A DNA stretch of 43,448 nt from Corynebacterium sp. (GTDB lineage: Bacteria; Actinomycetota; Actinomycetes; Mycobacteriales; Mycobacteriaceae). The stretch is from assembly GCF_022712275.1 (NCBI RefSeq), contig NZ_JALAGU010000041.1:1-43448 (forward strand). The letters are read 5' to 3'. Numbering within the stretch: the first letter of the stretch is position 1; each line of letters begins with the position of its first letter. Position numbers and translations under genes: made by a program. The notes beneath the pieces were generated by a model, which saw nothing but the letters and a program-made list of their open reading frames with translations, had not been told where the DNA came from and did not search any database. Shown here one piece after another: positions 24,629-32,982 of this stretch.

Positions 24629-24680
24629 TGCGCACAATGCGCAGAAGTACCAGTGTGCGCAGAACCCCGACTAATGCGCA
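24629..24680. repeat. four TGCGCA boxes in the citA-citH divergent region
   Basis: The self-complementary hexamer TGCGCA occurs at 24629, 24638, 24656 and 24675, that is at intervals of 9, 18 and 19 bases. Each copy is followed by CA or GA. Regular spacing near multiples of a helical turn, between the citAB and citH promoters, suggests binding sites for phosphorylated CitB. Confidence 0.6.
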
Positions 24681-24763
24681 CAACGGTCGTGCTGTGTGGC
24701 GGATCACTTTAGAGTGCCGACATTCCCCGCAACACATACTGACACACTCAAGGAGGAGCAGAG

Positions 24764-26194
24764 ATGTCCACCACCGGCCTTCTCACACTCGCCGCCGACG
24801 CCTCAGAGGCCGGCTACGACCTGAGCCACACCCCCTCCGACGGCATCCTCGTCGCCCTCGGATTCCTCATGATCCTGACGTTCATGGCGTTGATCATGAC
24901 CGGGCGGATGACCCCTATGCTGGCACTGATCCTGGTGCCCACCGTCTTCGGACTGATCGGCGGTGCCGGACTCGGCCTCGGCGACATGATCATCGACGCG
25001 GTGAAGGACATGGCACCCACTGCAGCGCTGCTGATGTTCGCCATCATGTTCTTCGGGATCATGATCGACGTCGGACTCTTCGACCCGTTGATCAGGGTCA
25101 TCACCCGGCTCCTCGGCAATGACCCGGCGAAGATCGTGCTCGGAACCGCCGTGCTCGCCGGCGCCGTCTCCCTCGACGGCGACGGTTCAACCACCTACAT
25201 CATCACCACCTCCGCCATGCTGCCGCTCTACCTGCGCCTCGGCATCAGCCCTGTTGTCCTGACCTGTGTCGCCGGCCTCATCAACGGCACCATGAACATC
25301 CTGCCCTGGGGTGGTCCGACGGTCCGTGCCGCCGCCGCCCTCGGCCTGGAGCCCTCCGAGGTCTTCGTGCCGATGATCCCCTCGCTCATCGCCGGCGTCG
25401 CCGTCTGTCTCGGCTTCGCCTGGATGCTGGGGCTCGCCGAGCGTAAGCGTCTCGGCGCGGTCGGCGTCCCGGCCACCGTCGGGGCCGGTGCCTCCGGTGG
25501 CGGCGATGACGCAGACTCCGACCAGACCACGATGGCTGGCACCATGCTCAACCCCGACCGCGAGACGCTGCGTCCGAAGCTGATCTGGTTCAACCTGATC
25601 CTCACCGTCGCAGTGATGGTCCTGCTCGTGATGGACATCTTCCCCCTCGCCTACGTCTTCATGGTCGGTGCGGCGATCGCCCTGGTCGTCAACTTCCCGA
25701 AGGTCAAGGACCAGGCCCACGAGATGGTCGCCCACTCCAGCTCGATCGTCGCGGTGTCCGGCATGGTCTTCGCCGCAGCCTGCCTGGTCGGCGTCCTGTC
25801 CGGTACCGGCATGGTGGACGCCATGGCCGAGTGGATCACCACGGTCATCCCGGACTCCCTCGGCGGCTACCTCGCCCCGATCACCGGTCTGCTGTCGATG
25901 CCGTTCACGTTCTTCATGTCGAACGACGCCTTCTACTTCGGTGTCCTCCCGGTGCTGTCGGAGTCTGCCGCACACTACGGCATCGAGCCGGTGCAGATGG
26001 CCCAGGCCTCCATCACCGGTCAGCCGGTCCACATGCAGTCCCCCCTGGTCCCGGCCATCCTCCTGCTCGTCTCCCTGGCCAATGTCGGCCTGGGTGCCCA
26101 CCACCGCAAGGTGCTGTGGCGGGCCGTCGTGGTTTCCCTGGTGATGCTCGCCGTCGGCATCCTGTTCGGTGTCATCCCCTTCCACGTGGGATAG
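24764..26194 (+). CDS. citH: CitMHS family metal-citrate transporter
   Basis: A 476-residue secondary transporter with about twelve hydrophobic segments. The family motif SLDGDGSTTYIIT (136-148) is present, as are INGTMNILPWGGPTVRAA and FFMSNDAFYFGVLPV. CitMHS proteins import citrate complexed with divalent metals in symport with protons; CitH of Corynebacterium glutamicum prefers calcium or strontium. AAGGAGGAG just before the ATG fixes the start. It is divergent from citAB with the TGCGCA array between them. The 3' end overlaps the convergent amt gene by 23 bases. Confidence 0.87.
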   Translation: MSTTGLLTLAADASEAGYDLSHTPSDGILVALGFLMILTFMALIMTGRMTPMLALILVPTVFGLIGGAGLGLGDMIIDAVKDMAPTAALLMFAIMFFGIMIDVGLFDPLIRVITRLLGNDPAKIVLGTAVLAGAVSLDGDGSTTYIITTSAMLPLYLRLGISPVVLTCVAGLINGTMNILPWGGPTVRAAAALGLEPSEVFVPMIPSLIAGVAVCLGFAWMLGLAERKRLGAVGVPATVGAGASGGGDDADSDQTTMAGTMLNPDRETLRPKLIWFNLILTVAVMVLLVMDIFPLAYVFMVGAAIALVVNFPKVKDQAHEMVAHSSSIVAVSGMVFAAACLVGVLSGTGMVDAMAEWITTVIPDSLGGYLAPITGLLSMPFTFFMSNDAFYFGVLPVLSESAAHYGIEPVQMAQASITGQPVHMQSPLVPAILLLVSLANVGLGAHHRKVLWRAVVVSLVMLAVGILFGVIPFHVG

Positions 26195-27518
26195 GCCGGG
26201 ACGCGGTGTCGCGGCCGGTGGATGTGGAACGCAGCAGCTCCCTGATCTGTTCCACCACCTCCGTGGGGAGCTCCGTGGGAAGCCCCGTGGACGGTTCCGT
26301 GACCGGCACGGCGTCCCCGTCGTAGGCCTGCTCGGCGTGCTCGGCAGAGTCGATGCCGATGCTCTCGTCCTTGGCGGTGATGCGGATCGGGCTGACCTTG
26401 TCCATCAGCCAGGCGATCGCGTAGGTCGCACAGAACGAGAATCCGACGGTGACCACGATGGCGACGAGTTCGCGCCACACCAGGTCCCAGCCGCCGCCGT
26501 GGAAGATGCCGGTGTGGTGGGCGGGGGCGTCCGGTGAACCGACGAACACCACGAGCATCGCGGCCGCCATACCGGCGACACCGTGGACGGCGAAGACGTC
26601 CGCCGAATCATCGATCCCGAACCTGTGCGCCAGCCGGACGGCACCGAACGCGGCGGCGGCGCCGACAACGCCGACGAGAATCGCGAAGACCGGGTCCACC
26701 GCGTCCGCCGTCGGGGTGATCGCCACCAGTCCGGCGATCGCACCGGTGCCCAGACCCATCAGCGTGTAGGAACCGTCGACGATGCGCTGCATGACGATGT
26801 AGCCGATCATGCCGCCGGCCAGAGCGAGCAGCGTGGTCATCACGGTGTACTCGGCGACGAAGTTGGCCCCGCCGGCCGAACCGCCGTTGAAGCCCATCCA
26901 GCCCATAGCGAGCATGCCTACACCGATGAGTGTCAGCGGCAGGTTGTGGGGACGCTGGTCGTGCTCGGCGCGGCGTCCGAGGAAGATCGCCAGTGCCAGG
27001 CCTGCGGCACCGGCGTTCATGTGCACCGGGGTACCGCCGGCGTAGTCGTGGACCTCGAGGACGGTGCGGAACCAGCCGTCGTCGGCGAAGGCCCAGTGGG
27101 CGACCGGGGCGTAGACCACGAGCACCCAGATCACCGCGAAGCCCATCCAGGCGTCGAACTTCATGCGCCCGGCCGCGCCGGAGGAGACCAGGGCCACCGA
27201 GATCGCCGCGAACAGGGTGTAGAAGGCCGTGGTGACCGTTGTCCCCGCTCCGTCGTCGCTGGTCAGCGTGCTGAAGAAGGAGAAGCTGGCCGGATCGCCG
27301 ATGATCCCCACCCCACCGGCGGATTCACCCAGGACCAGCCCGTGCCCGACAAGGACGTAGATGATGACGGTGACCGCCAGTGAGGTCATCACCATCATCA
27401 TCATGTTGAGGACGCTGCGCCCGTTGAGCATTCCTCCGTAGAGCATCGCCAGCCCCGGGAACATCAGGAGCATCAGGGCGAAAGCGGTACACATCCACGC
27501 AATGTCAGCTGCACTCAT
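26172..27518 (-). CDS. amt: ammonium transporter (first of a tandem pair)
   Basis: A 448-residue Amt/MEP/Rh family channel with eleven helices. Recognisable blocks are FPGLAMLYGGML, DYAGGTPVHMNAGAAGLA, GWMGFNGGSAGGANF and DSADVFAVHGVAGM, the last containing pore histidine. The C-terminal cytoplasmic tail (KDESIGIDSAEHAEQAYDGDAVP) carries the usual PII/GlnK interaction region and then an extra 30 residues. TACTGT lies eight bases before the ATG with no ribosome site, so it is probably leaderless; a GAAAC-containing motif covers this -10. It lies 67 bases downstream of the second amt gene but has its own promoter. Confidence 0.9.
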   Translation of the reverse strand: MSAADIAWMCTAFALMLLMFPGLAMLYGGMLNGRSVLNMMMMVMTSLAVTVIIYVLVGHGLVLGESAGGVGIIGDPASFSFFSTLTSDDGAGTTVTTAFYTLFAAISVALVSSGAAGRMKFDAWMGFAVIWVLVVYAPVAHWAFADDGWFRTVLEVHDYAGGTPVHMNAGAAGLALAIFLGRRAEHDQRPHNLPLTLIGVGMLAMGWMGFNGGSAGGANFVAEYTVMTTLLALAGGMIGYIVMQRIVDGSYTLMGLGTGAIAGLVAITPTADAVDPVFAILVGVVGAAAAFGAVRLAHRFGIDDSADVFAVHGVAGMAAAMLVVFVGSPDAPAHHTGIFHGGGWDLVWRELVAIVVTVGFSFCATYAIAWLMDKVSPIRITAKDESIGIDSAEHAEQAYDGDAVPVTEPSTGLPTELPTEVVEQIRELLRSTSTGRDTASRPIPRGRG

Positions 27519-27522
27519 GGAG

Positions 27523-27538
27523 TTAAACAGTAGGAAAC
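27523..27538. promoter_or_regulatory. TTAAA-N6-GAAAC site over the amt promoter
   Basis: TTAAA-cagtag-GAAAC overlaps the ACAGTA complement of the -10 TACTGT (27527-27532). GTTTC at 27543-27547 adds an inverted half-site. It is related to the sites at 31895, 35852 and 37189, and resembles the gTnAc-n6-GaAAc consensus of actinobacterial GlnR. Confidence 0.5.
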
Positions 27539-27585
27539 ACGCGTTTCGGGAAGGTCTGCCGCAGATTACCCGGAGGTTACGGCGG

Positions 27586-28848
27586 TCATCTCACCGTGTA
27601 GTCGGTACCGGTGCTGATCTCCCGGTCGGCGGCATCGCTGTCGGCCTCGTTGTCGTAGGCGACCTCGTCGTGGACGGCGGCGTCGATACCGATGCTCTCG
27701 TCCTTGGCGGTGATACGGATCGGGTGGACCTTGTTCATCAGCCAGGCGATGGCGTAGGTGGCGCAGAAGCTGTAGCCGACGGTGACGATGATGGCCACCG
27801 GTTCACGCCAGAGCATGTCGAGATCGCCGCCGAAGAAGATACCGGCGTGCTCGGCCGGAGTGTCCGGGTCGCCGACGAAGACGACGAACATCGCGCCGAC
27901 CATACCGGCGACACCGTGGACGGCGAAGACGTCGGCCGAATCGTCGATGCCGAACTTCCGGGCCAGCACGATCGCACCGTAGGCACCGGCGGAACCGAGC
28001 ACACCGACGATGACCGCACAGACCGGGTTGAGGGCGTCCGCGCTGGGGGTGATCGCGACCAGACCGGCGATCGCACCGGTGCCCAGCCCCATGAGGGTGT
28101 ACGCGCCCTCGAAGATGCGCTGCATGATGATGAATCCGAGCATGCCGCCGGCCAGGGCCAGGATGGAGGTCATGACCACGTACTGGGCGAGGAAGTCCGC
28201 GGCACCGGCGGTACCACCGTTGAAGCCGAGCCAGCCCATGGCCAGCATGCCGACACCGATGAGCATGATCGGGAGGTTGTGCGGCTTCTCCCTCTTCTCC
28301 ATGTTGCGGCGTCCGAGGAAGATGGCCAGCGCCAGTCCCGCCGCACCGGCGTTCATGTGGACCGCGGTACCACCGGCGTAGTCGTGCAGGCCGAGATCGG
28401 CGAGCATCCAGCCGTCCGGGTTGAAGACCCAGTGGGCGACGGGACCGTAGACCACGATGGCCCAGATCGCGGCGAAGCCCATCCAGGCGTCGAACTTCAT
28501 GCGCCCGGCGGCACCGGAGGACACCAGGGCGACGGAGATCGCGGCGAAGAGGATGAAGAAGGCCGCGGAGATCGTTGTCCCCTCCCCGTCGTCGGCGACG
28601 AGGTCACTGTAGAAGGAGAAGTCCAGCGGGTTACCGATCAGTCCGCCCTGGGACTCGCCCATCACCAGTCCGTGGCCGATGATGACGTAGACGACGGTGG
28701 TGACCGCCAGTGAACTCATCACCATCATCATCATGTTGATGACGCTCCGGCCGGACAGCATGCCGCCGTAGAGCATGGCGAGGCCGGGGAACATCAGCAG
28801 GACCAGCGCGGTGGCGGTCAGGATCCATGCGACGGAAGCAGCATCCAT
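27586..28848 (-). CDS. amt: ammonium transporter (second of a tandem pair)
   Basis: A 420-residue Amt family protein closely related to its neighbour over the whole membrane part (FPGLAMLYGGMLSGRSVINMMMMVMSSLAV, DYAGGTAVHMNAGAAGLA, DSADVFAVHGVAGM). It has a shorter tail (KDESIGIDAAVHDEVAYDNEADSDAADREIS). Start: ATG at 28848 with AAGGAG eight bases upstream, so unlike the first copy it has a leader. Different promoters and tails suggest different control of two similar channels. Confidence 0.9.
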   Translation of the reverse strand: MDAASVAWILTATALVLLMFPGLAMLYGGMLSGRSVINMMMMVMSSLAVTTVVYVIIGHGLVMGESQGGLIGNPLDFSFYSDLVADDGEGTTISAAFFILFAAISVALVSSGAAGRMKFDAWMGFAAIWAIVVYGPVAHWVFNPDGWMLADLGLHDYAGGTAVHMNAGAAGLALAIFLGRRNMEKREKPHNLPIMLIGVGMLAMGWLGFNGGTAGAADFLAQYVVMTSILALAGGMLGFIIMQRIFEGAYTLMGLGTGAIAGLVAITPSADALNPVCAVIVGVLGSAGAYGAIVLARKFGIDDSADVFAVHGVAGMVGAMFVVFVGDPDTPAEHAGIFFGGDLDMLWREPVAIIVTVGYSFCATYAIAWLMNKVHPIRITAKDESIGIDAAVHDEVAYDNEADSDAADREISTGTDYTVR

Positions 28849-28859
28849 TGTCAGCTCCT

Positions 28860-28887
28860 TGTAGTTTCTCTGTAGTTTCGGTGAAAC
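28860..28887. repeat. TGTAGTTTC direct repeat plus GTTTCggtGAAAC palindrome upstream of amt
   Basis: TGTAGTTTC occurs at 28860 and again at 28871 (11-base period). The second copy is part of GTTTC-ggt-GAAAC (28875-28887). Read on the minus strand this is GAAAC-N6-GAAAC, the spacing of GlnR-type half-sites, in the leader of the amt gene. Confidence 0.45.
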
Positions 28888-28977
28888 GGTCGGTTATCAA
28901 GGTAAAAGGCGTTCATTTCCGGTCCGTACGACCGGTGTTTCCCGTGGGTGACAGGAGTTAAATATCAGTTACCGGAT

Positions 28978-30042
28978 TCAGTCGCCTACGGCAGGACGCG
29001 AGGACGCGTCCACTCCCCCGTGGGTCTCCAGCCACTCGACCGCCGGCCAGCGCGTACGGTCGACGCCCTTGTACCCGGCCATGTCCTCGGGCAGTTCGGC
29101 GAGCACGTCGCGCACCCGCAGCGCCCACTCCGGGATCTCGGCGATCGCACTCAGTGGCTCCAGATAAGTACGGATGAGGAACATCACCGCGCCCGACCAC
29201 TGCAGCCGGATGAGATGCTGGACCTCGACGCGCAGGAAGACCCGGTCACCGACCTCGGCAAGCGGACCGTTGACGACACTGAGCCGGTCAGGTCCCCACT
29301 CCGGGTAGGACTCGGTGCCGGTGTCCAGTCGACCGTCGACGGTCAACGTCCAGTTGGTACGCCGGAACCGCTGGCCGGGCTGCAGGCCCATGATGAACGT
29401 CTGGGCGCGGTCGACAATCCCGGCCTCGTGCACCCTCGGCACCGGGCCGTGGATCTCCGCGAAACTCATCCCGGCGTCGAAGGCCGGTGACCAGTCCGCG
29501 GCGAAGGTGACGACCATCGAGTCACCCCAGAGCATGCCGTCACGCTCGGCGAGCAGGACGATGTCCTCCTGCACCTGGCGTCCGGCGAACTCCAGCGGGG
29601 GGCACGGCAGGGTCGAGGTGTCGCCGACGGTGAAGTCCTGCTCCACCGGCGGGTCGGACAACCGGTTCGACCAGTGCCTCTCATCGCCGGTGCCCGAGAG
29701 GGTGAAATGGTGCGGGTAGACGGACGAGAGTTCATTGAGAACGGCGAGCAGGGCGTCCCACTCGGCGGAGATCATCCGCGGCAGTGCCGCATAGCGCTGT
29801 GGGTCGACGGTGAGCACGCGGTCCTTCTCCCGCAGCTCGGCGGCGTAGTGACGGTCGATGTCGATCACCGTCTCACCCCACTGACCTGCGGCGGAATGGC
29901 GCGGCTGTCCGGCCGGTTCGACATTGGCGCTGTAACGGTAGGTCTCGTGCGGGAAGGGGAAGGGGAAACCGGCCAGCGAGGACAGGGCGTCCCCGCGGGA
30001 CGTCGGCAGCGGCTGACGGTAGACACCGTCGGTGATGGTCAT
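28978..30042 (-). CDS. haem-dependent oxidative N-demethylase haem subunit (DUF3445), copy 1
   Basis: A 354-residue protein of the DUF3445 family. The characterised member is the haem PAS-type oxidative N-demethylase that converts dimethylamine to methylamine and formaldehyde. Conserved blocks are FPFPFPHETYRYSANV near the N-terminus, AGRQVQEDIVLLAERDG, TFAADWSPAFDAGMSFAEIHGPVP and a C-terminal LIRTYLEPLSAIAEIPEWALRVRDVLAELPEDMAGYKG. The ATG overlaps the reductase stop (ATGA). It is last in a four-gene operon (cupin, DmmA-like, reductase, this gene). The true substrate is unknown. Confidence 0.8.
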   Translation of the reverse strand: MTITDGVYRQPLPTSRGDALSSLAGFPFPFPHETYRYSANVEPAGQPRHSAAGQWGETVIDIDRHYAAELREKDRVLTVDPQRYAALPRMISAEWDALLAVLNELSSVYPHHFTLSGTGDERHWSNRLSDPPVEQDFTVGDTSTLPCPPLEFAGRQVQEDIVLLAERDGMLWGDSMVVTFAADWSPAFDAGMSFAEIHGPVPRVHEAGIVDRAQTFIMGLQPGQRFRRTNWTLTVDGRLDTGTESYPEWGPDRLSVVNGPLAEVGDRVFLRVEVQHLIRLQWSGAVMFLIRTYLEPLSAIAEIPEWALRVRDVLAELPEDMAGYKGVDRTRWPAVEWLETHGGVDASSRPAVGD

Positions 30043-30992
30043 GGCAGTGCAACCTCCAGGGTCTCGCCCCCACATCGGGAGACGCACGGCAGCCAGGAGG
30101 TACCGGCAGCGCGCTCGTCGTCGGTGAGGACCATGTCACGGTGGACGGGGACGCCGGCGGTGACGGAGAGGCGGCATTCGCCGCACACCCCCTGCCGGCA
30201 CATGTTGGGGACGCGGTAGCCGGCGTCCTCCAGTGCACTCAGTGCGCTGACACCGGCCGGGACGCTGATGCTGCGGCCCGACGCCGCGTCGATGACGTCG
30301 AAGGGTTCGCCGGCGTCGAGTTCCGGGGCGGCGAAGGCCTCGAAGTGCACCCGGGACGCCGGCCACCGGTACCCGGCGGCGCGGGCCCGGAAGGTCTCGA
30401 TCATGGGGCCTGGGCCGCAGATGTAGGCGTGGGTGCCGATCGGACTGGAGGACAGGACGCGGTCGAAGGAGGCCTGTGTCTCCTCCGTCGCGCCGACCTC
30501 GGTGAAGGTGCAGCCGGTCCGGTCGCACAGGTCACGGAGTTCCTCGGCGTGCGCTGCGGCGTCAGGGCGGTGGGAGTAGATGACGTCGACGGGACGTCCC
30601 CACCGCGCGGCGTCGCGGGCATGCGACAGGATCGGGGTCACGCCGATGCCACCGGCCACGAGGACCTCACGGGTGGCGGTGTTCACCCGTCGGAACAGAC
30701 TGCGCGGACGGGTCACGGTGACCCGCTCACCGACCTCGAGCCGGTGGACCCACCGCGAACCGCCGGCGCCCGCGGGATCACGACGGACCGAGATCTCGTA
30801 GGTGGTGGGACCGGCGCCGTCGTTGGTCAGGGAGTAGGCGTTGGCACCGGTGGTGCCGTCCTCGCCGGTCCAGTGGACGGTGATGTGACTGCCGGCGTCG
30901 AAGGGCGGGAGCTTCCCACCGGTGACGAGGACGACGTGGCGGATGTCCGCGGTGACCGGTTCGACGGCGGCGACGGTCATCGAGAGGGTCAT
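30039..30992 (-). CDS. FMN/NAD(P)H/2Fe-2S oxidoreductase of the N-demethylase, copy 1
   Basis: A 317-residue reductase of the phthalate dioxygenase reductase type. It has an FMN-binding beta barrel (NAYSLTND, 51-58), an NAD domain (GGIGVTP, 114-120; YICGPGPMIE) and a C-terminal plant-type 2Fe-2S ferredoxin with ligands Cys265, Cys270, Cys273 and Cys303. It would pass electrons from NAD(P)H to the haem subunit encoded directly downstream. GAGGAGGAG precedes the ATG. Four-base ATGA overlaps on both sides point to obligate co-expression. Confidence 0.85.
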   Translation of the reverse strand: MTLSMTVAAVEPVTADIRHVVLVTGGKLPPFDAGSHITVHWTGEDGTTGANAYSLTNDGAGPTTYEISVRRDPAGAGGSRWVHRLEVGERVTVTRPRSLFRRVNTATREVLVAGGIGVTPILSHARDAARWGRPVDVIYSHRPDAAAHAEELRDLCDRTGCTFTEVGATEETQASFDRVLSSSPIGTHAYICGPGPMIETFRARAAGYRWPASRVHFEAFAAPELDAGEPFDVIDAASGRSISVPAGVSALSALEDAGYRVPNMCRQGVCGECRLSVTAGVPVHRDMVLTDDERAAGTSWLPCVSRCGGETLEVALP

Positions 30993-31471
30993 GACTCCTC
31001 CTCAGGTGTGAAGGCGAGGTAGCTGGCGGTACGGCGGGAGAAGTGGTGGTAGACGACGAGGCTGCGACCACATCCGGGGCAGTCCACGGGGTCGCCGACG
31101 GCGACGGGGTGCACCGAGACCGTGTGGCAGTGGCAGCAGTTCACCCGGCGCAGGTCCGGGTCCGTGAACGGGCTTCCCGGGGTGGTGCAGGTGAGGGTGA
31201 GTTCGGCATCGTCGAAACCCAGCTCCCGCAGCAGGGCGGCGGCCCGGAACAGTTCCTTCTCCGGGCCGGTGAGATGCACCCTGTCCCCGACAACGGCTGT
31301 CGCACACAGCTCCCGGAGCTCCGCCTCGGTGGTGGTGAAGTCCCCGGCGGGGATCTCCACCTCGTGGTCGCGGTAGCGGGCGTCGGTGGGACGCCCGGGT
31401 GTTCCGGACACAGCGGAACCGGTACCTGCGGTGAACCGCGGGACGGTCGTCGTCGACATCTGGACGGGCAC
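30989..31471 (-). CDS. small Cys-rich DmmA-like N-demethylase subunit, copy 1
   Basis: A 160-residue protein. The C-terminus has a rubredoxin-like metal site: Cys113-x-Cys115 in NCCHCHTVSV and Cys131-x2-Cys134 in DCPGCGRSL, followed by VYHHFSRRTASYLAF. This tail is typical of the small protein encoded with DUF3445/reductase pairs, named DmmA family in dimethylamine monooxygenase clusters. The N-terminal half is weakly conserved. Start: GTG at 31471 with GGAGGG seven bases upstream. It probably helps electron transfer or assembly. Confidence 0.7.
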   Translation of the reverse strand: MPVQMSTTTVPRFTAGTGSAVSGTPGRPTDARYRDHEVEIPAGDFTTTEAELRELCATAVVGDRVHLTGPEKELFRAAALLRELGFDDAELTLTCTTPGSPFTDPDLRRVNCCHCHTVSVHPVAVGDPVDCPGCGRSLVVYHHFSRRTASYLAFTPEEES

Positions 31472-31483
31472 GGTGGGACCCTC

Positions 31484-31870
31484 CTATTCCGGCAGGTCTT
31501 CGCAGCGGGCGTAGAATGCCAGGGCCAAAGGGTCCTCGGTGGAGAACAGGATGCGGGAACCCCGGGGGAAGAAGATGGCGTCGGTCGGACCGGCGTACTC
31601 GACCTGGCCGGTGTCCACGTTCTCCAGGCGGAAGGTGCCCTGCAGGACGACCTTCATCTCGTTGTAGGTGTAGAGATAGTCCAGCGGGGCATCGGTGTGG
31701 TTCAGCTTGAAGTAGCCGGACCACAGCGAGGATTCGGACGGGTCGCGGTAGACGTCGTCGATGAAGCCCTCGGTGCCGGGGTACTCCTCGACGGGCATCT
31801 GGGGCAGGGTCTCATGGAAGCCCTTGGTGACGAGGAACGGGTCGACGGTGGTGACGGTGGGTTCAGACAC
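31484..31870 (-). CDS. cupin domain protein heading the first N-demethylase operon
   Basis: A 128-residue single-cupin protein. The beta-barrel core runs from SSLWSGYFKLNH through YTYNEMKVVLQGTFRLENVDTGQ to DAIFFPRGSRILFSTEDPLALAFYARCEDLPE. The usual metal-binding histidines of the first cupin motif are largely replaced (NEMKVVLQG), so the metal site may be altered or absent. It resembles EutQ-like cupins. GTG start with AAGGAG seven bases upstream. It is the first gene of the operon, 12 bases before the DmmA-like gene; it may bind the substrate or an unstable intermediate. Confidence 0.7.
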   Translation of the reverse strand: MSEPTVTTVDPFLVTKGFHETLPQMPVEEYPGTEGFIDDVYRDPSESSLWSGYFKLNHTDAPLDYLYTYNEMKVVLQGTFRLENVDTGQVEYAGPTDAIFFPRGSRILFSTEDPLALAFYARCEDLPE

Positions 31871-31893
31871 TGGATCTCTCCTTGGTGGATTGG

Positions 31894-31913
31894 GTTGAAC
31901 ACTGAGAAACTTA
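31894..31913. promoter_or_regulatory. shared 20-bp promoter box, cupin/N-demethylase operon
   Basis: GTTGAACACTGAGAAACTTA is identical at 18 of 20 positions to the box at 35851-35870. It contains TTGAA-N6-GAAAC (31895-31910). It lies 24-43 bases upstream of the cupin start. Confidence 0.6.
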
Positions 31914-31968
31914 TGGCGCTTCTTTTGCCCGGCGGTCTCAGGTCAGTTTCCGGTTGGTAAACGTTGAA

Positions 31969-32982
31969 TCAGTTCCTGCAACTGTCGGCCGTGGCGCGCA
32001 GCCACGCCATCGCCTCGTCCCGCCAGTCCACGAAACCCTTGTAGGTCGCGATATCCGCCGGCAGTTCCTCGACGATGTCGGCGAGCTGCTCCGCCCACTC
32101 CGGCACCGTCGCGATCTCCGCGAGCGAGAGCATGCAGGTGCGGATACTGAACAGGTGCGCGCCGGTGACGGGCAGGCGGACGAAGTGCTCGAGTTCGATA
32201 CGCAGCTGGATGCGTCCCCAGTCCTTGTCCGCCACGATCCGGGCCGGTTCCCAGCCCCAGCGGTCGTAGGTCTCCAGGGACGCGTCCATCCGCTTCGAAC
32301 CGATCCCGGAGAAGGTCCAGTTGACCCGGCGGAACGTCTGCTCACCGGTCATCATCATCATGAACTTCTCCGCGCGCGAGGTGATCCCCTCGCCGGTGAA
32401 CCGTGGGATCGGCCCGTGGATTTCGGCGAAGCTCATGCCGACGTCGAACTTCACCGACCAGTCGTTGGCGAAGGTCACCAGCCCGGCGTCGAGGAAGATC
32501 TGCCCCTCCCGTTCGGTGGCGAGCAGCAGGTCCTCGGGTACCTGACGTCCGATGAACAGCAGCGGGTTCTCACCGAGGGAGGTCCCGTCGCCGACGCAGA
32601 AGGTGCGGTCGATGTCGAGCAGGTCGTTACGCCAGCGGTACTCTCCCGCCCCGGTCCCCTCGCCGGTCCGGTCGAGGTGCATGACGTCCGGATGGTCGGC
32701 GGCGAGCTGCGTCATCAGCCAGAGCATGACGTCCCAGCACGCCGGACCCATGTGGTCGGCGACGGCGAGCCGGCCGGGGTCCGCGCGCAGCACGTTCTCC
32801 CTCGCGGCGATCAGGTCGGGGTAGTCCTCGTCGATGGCGACGATGTGGCGTCCCCACTCGCCGGCGGCGGTGGATTGCGGGAGCCGCGCCTCGCCGACGT
32901 TGACGGAGTAGCGGAAGGTGCGTTCACCGTCGCTGAAAGGCCAGGGGAAGGCGGCGAGTCGGTCGGCCGGTTGAGTGGTCAC
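31969..32982 (-). CDS. haem-dependent oxidative N-demethylase haem subunit (DUF3445), copy 2
   Basis: A 337-residue DUF3445 protein, clearly paralogous to the gene at 28978: FPWPFSDGERTFRYSVNV, IGRQVPEDLLLATEREG, TFANDWSVKFDVGMSFAEIHGPIPRF and the C-terminal LPADIATYKGFVDWRDEAMAWL. Residues between these blocks differ widely, which suggests a different substrate. GTG start overlapping the reductase stop (GTGA), with GGAGG ten bases upstream. It is the last gene of a three-gene operon that lacks the cupin. Confidence 0.8.
   Translation of the reverse strand: MTTQPADRLAAFPWPFSDGERTFRYSVNVGEARLPQSTAAGEWGRHIVAIDEDYPDLIAARENVLRADPGRLAVADHMGPACWDVMLWLMTQLAADHPDVMHLDRTGEGTGAGEYRWRNDLLDIDRTFCVGDGTSLGENPLLFIGRQVPEDLLLATEREGQIFLDAGLVTFANDWSVKFDVGMSFAEIHGPIPRFTGEGITSRAEKFMMMMTGEQTFRRVNWTFSGIGSKRMDASLETYDRWGWEPARIVADKDWGRIQLRIELEHFVRLPVTGAHLFSIRTCMLSLAEIATVPEWAEQLADIVEELPADIATYKGFVDWRDEAMAWLRATADSCRN

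Noticed and set aside
26172..28980. AmtR operators (ATCTATAG-type) at the amt genes
   Set aside because: No sequence resembling the AmtR consensus was found in the amt upstream regions. GAAAC-containing elements are found instead.
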